DNA from: Fasciola hepatica
Lineage: Eukaryota; Platyhelminthes; Trematoda; Plagiorchiida; Fasciolidae
NCBI GenBank assembly: GCA_948099385.1
Contig: CANUEZ040000180.1
Coordinates: 880,501 to 944,500, forward strand
Direction: 5' to 3'
DNA length: 64,000 nucleotides
Shown: positions 12,601-23,500 of the stretch, in pieces
Layout of the letters: each line of letters starts with the position of its first letter
Numbering within the stretch: the first letter of the stretch is position 1
The notes under the pieces: generated by a model
The model's input: only the letters and a program-made list of their open reading frames with translations
Told to the model about the DNA's origin: nothing
Databases searched by the model: none
Translations under genes and position numbers: made by a program

Positions 12601-15600
12601 GCCGGATTTGATGTCAGCACTGATCTCCCCATCGTGGTCAAGGCTGCGCTGAACAATTTGGACCGTTTTCGATGTGCGACACTGGCAGCTGAGGAACGTG
12701 TTGCCTCAACCAATCACGCCACCGGGGAAACGCGTGCCGCGATAGAAAAACTTGTGAGTGATTTCCTTCTTCACTTCGATATTTTTGTCACTCTGTAGGC
12801 TGATTAGTTGTCACGCTGTGTGTACTGCATTGCATTCTGTATTGCGCCCGTTCGTATTGTGAAGAAACTTCCTGATGCACTAGAAGCAGCTTTCACGCCA
12901 GTTCAGTTATTCCTTTTTAGAGACATGGACAATATATGGGTCAGTCTTATTGACTCTGTCGATAGGATTACGATATTGGTTTTTCCTGAGGAATAGCGTA
13001 CATAAGAGGCATGTATTGGTCCTCAAGAAGTTGTACGGACATACCTCAGGTTGGGTTAGGGCCTGCGGCCAGCATTCACCATCCGTAGCCGCGTCCCCAG
13101 TGGAGTTCGATTGGGTTGCCCTACATCTCCATTTCTTTTCAATTTTGCCGTGAACATTGCTCTGGTCTACTAAACGGTAGAAAGGAACTCCCACAAACGG
13201 TTTTTGATGTAAAACATGCAGCTAATATCGACTTGCAGGCCGTAGCGCACAGACAGTGAGCAACACGTTTGAACCGCCTGGCAGTTGAGGGGTGCAGATA
13301 TGGTATGCAGTTTGCGCCTTCCAAGTGCAAAGTGGTTTTAAAAAATTGAGAGAAGCCTTCATCAGCATTCATCCTTTGTGGTGATCAGCCGCATGTAATC
13401 AGTACATTTAAGTACCTCGGTAGTTTAATTGCAGCTGAAAATGATGTTGGGGATGGGATTACATCATGAATAGCGAAGGCCTGGCTGACTTTCGCGTATC
13501 TATGTCACTTATGGTGTCGCCGAATGTTGCGACAATCGCGTTCTACTCCGTGATTTCTGTGGATGGATTGTGCACTTGGCCTCTGCTCGCTGCCCCAATC
13601 CAGTCCGCAGATGAAAGTCAGAAGACAACAGCACAATATTCCAAGATAACTGCGTATCTAAATAACGAAACGATCTGTCCCAAAAATTCGGAGTCAATTT
13701 AATTCCGTCGAAATCCTGACACGGTCGAATTCCAGTTTACACGACTGACACTACTCTCAGGGACCAAAAATATACAATAGATATACAGTAGACAATAGCG
13801 GGAGAATGCGACTTCCTGACACCACGACTTCCGTCTCAATAAGGAAACAGGTTAACAATGCCACACCGCGCAGTGTTTTGCTCCACGGTTGTGAATCCTG
13901 GCTGCTCCGCGCTATGGACGCTTGACGACTTTCCGTATTCGGCCACCAATGTCTCCGAAGCGCTGGTCGCGTTTGATGGGAACACCGTATGAACAACGAC
14001 TAACTTCGTCGTTATGTTCCGTGTGGATAGTCTCCCCCTGACTGATACAGTCACTACATCGACTTCGGTGGCTTGAATGCGTTTCACTTATGCCTATCCA
14101 TCGTTTATCATTTCGTACGCTATGGAAATAGCCGAAAGTAGCGACAAGGTAGTCAGACCATGATTTGGTGTAGTGTGTGTAAGAGTAAACTTCAGCACTA
14201 GCCTGTTGGTCCATCTGGACTCTCTGCTTAGGATCAAGGGATGAGGATTGTCGTTAGTTGATGCATATTTATTTTATATATATTTTACAACAGGTTGAAA
14301 GCAAGCATGGTGCCCACGTAGCAAAAGGTAGGGAGAGGAGCAAACACAATGAAAGAAATAGTAAGAAATAAAATGCTGTGATTTTTTTTCTCTTGCATCG
14401 TACACTTTTTGATGTTTTTTTGGTAATTTGAATGTCGGAGTGACACTTTTGTGATTACGGGATGCCACATTTCGACAGACTGTCCGCACAGCATTCGGGC
14501 CACTGAGTTTTGTCCTGAGCCATGCCTTTCATTGTCTCTAGTCAGCGACAATCTTCGCCCGTTAAGCCTTTACCAGGAGGCGGGAGGCGCCAACCGAAGC
14601 CAATGTTAATCCCTAGCTTTTTCATACCTCTAGGCCAAGTCATGGCCTGACCGCCATGTCGCTTCTTCTAACCTTGCCCAACACGTGCTAATAGAGCACG
14701 GAAAGGAAGACGATGAACAGGCATTCGCAAAGCACGACCAAGTCACCGGAGACGGTGTAGGGTGATCATTCGTTAAGAGGGCTGCTATTCATGCCTAACA
14801 CACGACAGCGCATCTTGTCATTACTCACTTGATATTCCCACCGGACGCGAGAAATGCTTCGGTGGCATCGGTTGTCGAACACAGAAAGACGCTGAACATC
14901 CTCAACGTGGGTGGCTGGGTCTCCCAACCGTAGAGTAAGACACTACGAACCACCGCGACGTACACCAGTCCCTTGAAAGAGCTGAATGTCACGGCGACAT
15001 CATAAGTGTCGCAGGTTTCCGAAGGCCGCTTTGGCTGTAGCTGTGCATGAGCTGATCTCCTCCCCAACACAACCCCCAGCTGTTATCAAGCTCCCAAGTA
15101 CTTAAAGTCGTCCACCAATTCAAGCTGATCACCACAAGGGGTGAATGTAGGCACAGGCTCCTGCCAATCTTGCAAAAGAACTGCGCTTGCCGCTAAGTAC
15201 ATACCATATCTTCATACCTCAAATGCCGAACGGTTCAGGATGTTTTTGACTTCTGTTTTCAAAAAAGGTTCAGGATGTGTTGTATTGCCTGTGCAGTATA
15301 ACACAACAAGGCGATATCATCGGCATATTCCAAGTCGAAAACGCTGTTCCCTGAGAGGAGTTCAACTCCACCGTTTGGAAAACCAGACAAGGCATTCCTC
15401 AGAACATCCTCTGTGGCAAATTTGAAGAGAGGTGGAGATGCAGGGCAACCTTGTCGCACTCCGCTGGAGACGACAAAACGGGGCGAGAGTTGGCCGTAGG
15501 TCCTAACCCAACCTGAGGTGTAGCCATACAGATGTTTGGGAATTGATATACACGTCTCAGGTACTCCATTTTCAACAAATAATTCCATACTGCAGTCCTA

Positions 15601-18600
15601 TCGACCAATTCGAAGACCACTGGAGTGTCGAGGGACACGATAATCGTTGTTCTTTGGAAAGTGTGACGGTGCTTCAGCAGTTGCTAGAGGGTGAAGATTC
15701 GATCGGTACATCCATGACCGGCACGAAACCGAGCTTGCTCACCGCATATCTGCCTTTCAGGCGTTTGGCACTACTTGCAAAGTGTGGCAGACGCTATTGG
15801 GATAAGGCTTATACCTCTATGGTTAGCGCAGTTACTACCCGAGCCCCTTTTGAAGATGGGGAAAACAGTCGATCCCCTCCACAAGGAGGGGACATGCTCG
15901 GAAAAGAGAGACGTTGAGTGATCTGGATAGTAGTGCAGTGGGCCTTTGAGGCTGTAAGGTGAACACACACGTGGTGTATAGGGTATTTCAGAGGAGTAGC
16001 ACCTGTGAGTCGGTTCACTGTTGTGCCCCTTGGAGTGTCTCACATCTCTTTGGTCTCTACCACCTGACTAACTCTCACCCGGAAAACCGTTCGACAGGCG
16101 ACCCAAACCAGGTTGAGGGTAACCGAGGCCTGAAAAACTCGGTGGGACGGCGCTTAGCATGCGAAGACGGATGCTCCTGCATGGGTGGACGAGATCTGCT
16201 AAATCCAACGGTCGCCAAGGCAATCGATCCCATCAACAAGGTTTCATGAACCTCTGGATTTGGGTGACTTCTGCCGAATGGCGTACGAGCTCTCAGAGAG
16301 CCACCGGAAACCATGCACCAAGATCACTAGGACGCGTTGGGCATCTCGGATTGGTGGACCACCATCCAAAGGATATACGAATCGCTCGTCGGTCACCGGA
16401 TACCAACACAAAAACTTGTTGCCTGACAGGTAGTACTTGGCTAGAGTTGCTACCTCGAACAAAAAGCCGAGTGACTTTGGAGACGCCACTTTGTACCAAA
16501 TTCCCAAGACTTTTCATGACAGGTACCCTTTCATTCGGGACATTCGTGAAGCCGGCTCATCCTGTCGCAGGAGCTAGCCACATAAAAGTAAAAGTAAGTA
16601 CACACCCCTTCCAGTGCGCTCATGCGCAGACATGCGGTAAAAGAACAATCAAAGTCAGTACCATGAATGCCGTACGGCGTTCTTAGGAAATTGTTGAAAC
16701 TTTTAATTATTGATTACAACCTCAAAACATTAGAAAAACGCGTTCAGTGAAACAGCCGAAAAACAGTTTGTTTCTATTTACTTCTCCTCATCGTCATTTG
16801 TCTTCGTATTTAGTGTGTTGCACCTTGTCCGGTGCTAGGTCTGGTATAATATATGATATACTAATCCCAGTTTATCAGCATTCACCCCTTAATTACTGTT
16901 GCATCATACCCCGTGTTCGTCTCAGATTTCGTATCAGTGTAACTGAAATATGGACTGCGAGTAGGAATATTAAAATACGATTACTGAAACCTACGTACAG
17001 TAGCAAAATCCCGGTTAACCCCGTTTCCTGCGCCTCTCCTGGGTAAGTTTATTTGGAGGGCGAATCACAAGTGTTATTGGCCATATTTATTGTCGAATAA
17101 CATCCGCTAGCTCATAGCGTTGTCTACTAGTTCGTGCGACTTTTTATTGTTATGAAACACTCCCTGGGCGAAAAATACCACCGTATTCTCGGTGTGCAAC
17201 GTTTTATAAAGTAGATAAGTGGTCAAGAATGGCTGGAAGATGACGTCGGGTAAGGGTTTAAAGATCCTGGGTGATGGACTTGACCAGGTACGTCGTGTTA
17301 AGCTCCTTGGATGGGTTCAATTGATACACTCAGTTATTGGGTACCGTTATGAACTCGAATAATCTAGCAACAGATGTAGAAAGAAGATGGACTTGAAAGC
17401 AGACTTTAATCTTTTAACAATACGAGTACATGTGCCGAAAAGGGAAAGACGAAAGTCCATTAGTATGAAAAACGACAGAATAGTGAAAAAACGTCATACT
17501 AGTTCATAGCATTCTATCTTACTGAATGAAACTTTGGCGTAGTGTGAAGGGGTAATCCTACGATCACTGAAACTTAACGACTTCGTAGGTTATATATTCG
17601 TCTTTGCTGTTTTGCACCCATAAGTTGTTGAACATTTCCTGTCATATCGGGATTCTAAAGTAACAAAAGACCTTTGTGCTATATTTAAGATGAATGGAGC
17701 GAGGGGCAGATATTTTTCAAGATTATTGGTCGACTGGAAAGATGTGTTGATCCGTCTGCTCCTGATGCGAGACATCCGAGACGGCTGGTTTGGGACAAAC
17801 TGTTTCAGTGGCACAGCGCCTTCGTTGCCATTTGAATAATGGACGTGAGCGTATTATGGATTGCCGCTAAAAAGTTCCACCTCTTCCACCATAGAGTCGT
17901 ATTTCGGGGACCGAGTCGTTCTCTTTAACAGAACAAGCCCGAGATTTTACAGTCATTTCGGGAAGGAGATTCCACCAGTAGACTTGCGATGGAAATTAAA
18001 AAGACGCTCGAGGGTTGTCTCGTTGAGTACGGTGCTCAGCAAAGAGCAAACTGAATGCAAGGGTAACAAGAGTGCGTATTCTCAGTGATAAACCTTTAAT
18101 TTTCGCGATTCCAGTGTCCGTATGATGGCTTTCCATGGGGTTCTATTCAGCCACTCCGCCTGGGCATTTCCGCGTGGGTTGTACGGAGTGGTGTAGCTGG
18201 TTGCTATTCCCCTGTCATGAAGAAAGTTCTGAATTTCAGCAAACACAAAAACAGGGCAGCGGTTGAAGTAGATAAAGGAGAGCACCCCGACTAAAGAAAA
18301 CAGTCGGGTAAATCATTGAATAACTGCGGAAGAAGGCACATGTGAACGGGCAAATGTAATTGTAAAGCGAAGATTTGATCGTAAAACTGCCTTGAGAAAG
18401 GTTATCCACGGTGACCGAAACGTCGGCTTATTATTTTCCACCGACAACGCCGTGTTACTGACATTATATCTTCTCGTCTAACACACCATATGGCGCATCG
18501 TTTTTCAATACACTCCGAACCTCGTTCAGGCCTGACACTGAATAAATCAAGTATATTTATCGGTCATCGTCAGAAGGTATTTGTTACTGGAGGTCGATGG

Positions 18601-20525
18601 TAATGGACTTCTAGAATTATTACCGATTCTTTCAAATAGCCGAGCGGCTTTTACTAATTTACCAAATTGTTGTTTGATGGAACGGGATTTTTGTTCTACA
18701 CAAATTCCACGTTAGTTGCCAACCGTCCGAATTTCGTCAACAGGATTACATAGCGTATTCGGCAAATATTTTAGATCAGTGTACGAGACAGCGTGAACAC
18801 AATTATCCCTAGAGAACGTATTGGCCGGTTTGTTGTGGACTCCTGGTCGATATTGGATGCTATAATGGGAATACAAAAGCTCCAACTCCTACCGTTGAAC
18901 TTTATCATTCTTTACTCTGCCCTTATGCAGCTTGCCGCATATAACGACGACCGAGCGTTGATCATTGATGGGAGTAAGGTGATTTCCCGGCAGGTATTAC
19001 CTCCATTTTCTTATGGCTTCAATGATGAAACATGCTTCTTCAGTTGATGAATGTTTCTGTTCGCTTGGGGTGCATGAAAAGAAAGCAAAAAGAAGACCAT
19101 CTTGGAATAACGCAGTTACAATGGCGATATCTGACACGTTCATTTCTATAATCAGGGGCAAATGTAGTCGATACTAAACACTGCAGCTTTTTCCAATTCG
19201 TCTTTAAGATTTCGGAATTCCGTTGCCACATTACCAGGGCCCGGAAATATACGGTTGTGCAGCGGACGGTGAATCTTGTCCGAGAATTGTTGATCCAATT
19301 GGCGTAGCATTTCTGCTATTCTCTTTTCAGAGCGGACATCCCGTGTGTTTTGAACTGTCCCACTGACTCTAGTCAGAAGTCTTTTCTGCCTGCAAACAAT
19401 CTCAGTTTATTATCAGAACACATGAATATAAAGGTTGTTGGTCCATGTACACGATCGTTGCCCACAGAGTATTGGTCCTACTGGTATGGGTGACCAGGCC
19501 TTAAGGCTTAAGCACCGCTCTATTAATCCATTCTGTCGATCAGCTGTGCTGTTGTTCGTACTTTTGTTTTCTCAAGCCTCGAGCTCGGTGTGGCTCAGGT
19601 GCTGGCTGCCTGTCTACCGACGATGAGTCAACACCCTCACATCGTGTAGGCGGAAGTTCTCTCAGAGCCTGGAAACATCCAAGGTCCGGTTTGATCAAGT
19701 CGTAAGAGGTTTTGTAACCGGGCCGTCGAATTTTTGTTGCGACGATCACACTTTTGCTCTCTTTGGCTGTGATACCATGTTTCTTTACAACGTCAAGGAA
19801 GTTCCGCAAGTTTCGATTACGCTTCTCTAAGTCGTGGCCACACGGTAACATTGTCCACTTAAGCGCATATGTATCTCGTAAGGGTTCATCGCTCATGATG
19901 TTATCAATGGCGCGCTACATTCGTTACCCCAAACGAAATGCGGGAAAATCGCTATAGCTTCCTACAAGCTTCTAGAGCAGTGTACGATTTTTCAACTTCG
20001 CATATGGGAATCCGATGATAGGCCCTCTGAAGGTCCAGTGTTCTGAAAACTGCGTATTGGGACACCTACGGGTTCGTTTATCCTAGGTAGAGGGTAAGCG
20101 TAAATGTGCGTAAGGCAGTGATGGTTTGGCTGTAGTCGACCTCCATGTGTTTTTTGTCTTTCGTTTGTGTTAACCGAAAGTTGGGCTTGCCAGGGAGACT
20201 TTGGGGGTCCAGTGATGGTACTACCTTAGTATTCGGTCAATTTTGCTTTGAATGAACTTCAACTGCAGCAGATTAACGGTGAGACTTTGTGATAATGGGT
20301 TTGCAATTAGGAGCCAAATTGTTAATTAAGGATGGAATGTCGACTTTACCCGTAGGTAGCATGCAAACAGAGAAAAGTGGCCGGTCTTTGTCTAGAGGAG
20401 TAGTTACATTCTGTTGCTTACTTAAAAAGTCAGGACCGCGGATTAGGAATCAGTTCATACATCATGCAAGAGAGAGAAAGAATGAGCTTGAAATATTTAT
20501 AATGAGTGTTTTAGTATCCATGGTA

Positions 20526-20581
<56 letters not shown>

Positions 20582-23500
20582 GCGGGTAACAGGAGACAGC
20601 TAAGTTGAGGACAATACAGACCGATAGTGTTGTCCAGCAATGACACTAGATAAATAACTCTCAACTCCTATTGTGGCAGCGAACCGCGAGCAGTGGCGAT
20701 CGTGTTGTCACTTTCTATCGAATCAGAATGATTGATCGATGTGTGTTTATGCAGTTAGACTGTGTATTCCGTGTGTTGGCTACTAGGGCATTCTTTCCTT
20801 TTCCCACCCATGTAGGTCCACTCCCTGTCCATCTTGTATATTCATACTGTACGATGATGATGATGAACTCCTATTGTCAGTGGGTGCCTTCAGCGGTACT
20901 CCGTTAAATACAACCTTTACCGTAGGTATGTATAAGCCAAGTAAAAGATGTAGCCACAGGAAACGATTGGACAGGTCTTAATGAAGACACGGCGCGTTTG
21001 CTTTCGGGATTCGATCGGCAAATCTCGAAATGACCCTTTTTGCCGCAAGAGTTACAAATGAATTTTGTGTTCGAGTTTTTGTGGAAAGTTTTCACAAGTT
21101 TAAATTATGTCATCTTATTAAAAAATAGCATGAACTCGTTCTCTGTTACTCATCATCTCATCTCTATCCACCAGGATGTTGTTGGAGCACGTACTCAACT
21201 GGCAGAACTGCAGGAACGTACGGACAAACTAAATGAACTTCTCGAAGCAGAAGATGCGGCCAGTGAGGCGGTGGAACGTGAGCTAAGTGAAAAACGACAG
21301 GCCGCCTCAATCCGAGCGGATCAGTTGCGTGCAGAGGGAGCGAGCAATAGAGAGCGGTTGGCGGACCTGACGGTGAGTTCAGTGATTTAATGAACTGAAC
21401 CGAAGTGAACCCATCAGGCGGATAAATGAGGGTAGTAGTCTTTATCAGTTTTTGTAAATCTTACAGTTAATCATTGTGTCTGTTACGTGGTTAATAGAAT
21501 GTTTCATTTTCTTTGTGATTTGCACTGTCTGTATGCCTTGCATTGTTCATACTCGTTGAGCGGATCAACCAATCTACATGCTCTGTGGTTGTTACATTTT
21601 AGCCTTCAGAATTTCATTTTGTATATCTCCGACACCGACTTAGTGCTTGGCTGATATATATATAATCGACTTCACTCTAAATTTCTGTTGTATCTCAACT
21701 CCCCCTCTACTCAGATGGAGGTTGAAAAAGAAAACAAAATCCGTTTGGGAGTGGAAGCTTTCCTGGAAGAAGTTGAATCTAAGATGTCCGTAGTGATGCC
21801 ACGAATTCAGGTGAAACCCGTTTTTTCCTACTGACCGATTGGTTGATTTGTCGGCAGAGATGATAAACAGACATAACCCCCTTCCTTTATATCTTATTTG
21901 TTTTAACGTTTCAAGAAAAATATAGATAGATGTACTCAACTTTAGACAGTGGTTCTAAATATGGAAATGTCCTTAAACATTCATTTCGTCTTTGAACAGT
22001 TAATTTTTAACTAGGAGCACAAATTGGACAATAGATTCGTAGAGCTGGATTGCTTCGTCTTTGTCTGATACTCACCAGTTCAGTGGTGTGTGGTTTCGGC
22101 AAGATCTTAAGTTGTTATGAAAGATGGTAAAGCGTAGCCTGAAGGAGTGATGGTATAGATTGTCGGTGCGTAACAAGGTCTATAAGGCCCGGTACGCATG
22201 TGGCTTAGCGTTTTCCCACCTAATGTTCTCGGTGATAAACAACTATTTTCCATACCGAAAAATCACAATTTGGGTTGCAATATTATGTCTGTTACAATAA
22301 CCGATGGTGGTCGAGTGGTTTAGAGCGTTTGCTCACCACGTCGGTTTGAATCCCCACCATCACCGGTTACTTTGGTGGTAGGGACAGTAGTCCACTGTTG
22401 ACCAGATCTTTACCACGTCTGACCTATTGGGACCTTATGTGGTTCTTCACCACTCCAGTTCCGGTTATCTCCAATAATGCAGCGGGCCTTCGTGGCCATG
22501 GGGTGAAATGCCCGTCCCACTGCACTCACGCGTAAGCTTGTAATGAGAGGAATTTCGTAGCCCACAACCATGAAATCATTAGTTCCAGTTTTTCGCATTC
22601 TTGCTTTTTAATATTTTCTCGTGTCAGCACTGTATCTATCTTTAGCCCTATTACACACTGCAGACAAGAACAGACCACATTGTTTCTGCTGACCTACAGC
22701 TACGGTTCAAGCCAATATCATCTTGACTTAATGTGGTCTATGCGTTCATTTCATGCTCTTTTACTTTTACGCGGTTGGCTCCTGTGAGAGGATGAAGAGC
22801 CAGGTCCACGGATGTCCTGAATGGCACGTGCCCGTGAGCAGTGTATGCAGAGGAACTGTGTAACGCATTAGGTACGAAGTGGCGTTCTCAGCGTCACTCG
22901 GCTTTTCGTTCAAGGCAGCAACTCTAACGTGCAGAACCAAGTGGCAATAGAAAGTTTGTGTGTTGGGAGCCGGTGACCGAACAGGCGGTTCGTGCGTCTT
23001 TTGGATGACAGTCTACCGGTCGAGGATAGCCAACACTTCTTAGTGAATCTTACCTCACCCAGGATAGTTGAGTAAGAAGCAATAGACTTATTAAGTGGCG
23101 AGCCACATTCGCGCACGTCACGTTGCTGCTTATAGGTCTCCTTGGTTTTTACTTAGAGTTCACTGCCGAGTGAAAAACTCACCTTGCCCTCTGACAATGC
23201 AGCATTGCTTTTGTCTGGCTACTCGCTCTTGGCCTGTTCTATATGGGTTACCCCTAAGGAGCTCATTGTGCTCCAATAGTCACTGAATTTTCCTCGGATT
23301 TCTCGCTGTTTGTTTTACCCCAGCTTTCTACTGATACCTCCATTGAGCTGTAGGGGAGTTATATTGTGTAGTGTTTCAACACACAGTATCCGCGTTAAAT
23401 ACATCACATCATTGAAAACCGTGGAAACACTACAGCTTTCTCACCCCTGTTGGAAATCATTCGTGTTGGATATCCATCGGATCCAAACCTGGATTTGAAC

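Noticed and set aside
16159..16686. A 175-codon frame as a host gene
   Set aside because: It overlaps a family E retrotransposon 3' end and the SINE end, and reads in a frame that differs from the retrotransposon C-terminus.
18378..18515. Repeat X as a hammerhead ribozyme
   Set aside because: The stem and GAAAC fit, but the bases before the stem read CTTGAGAAA or CTTAAGAAA, not the conserved core.
22301..22368. A functional tRNA gene
   Set aside because: A and B boxes are present, but the cloverleaf is incomplete and the same head plus body recurs at 25439, so it is a SINE.
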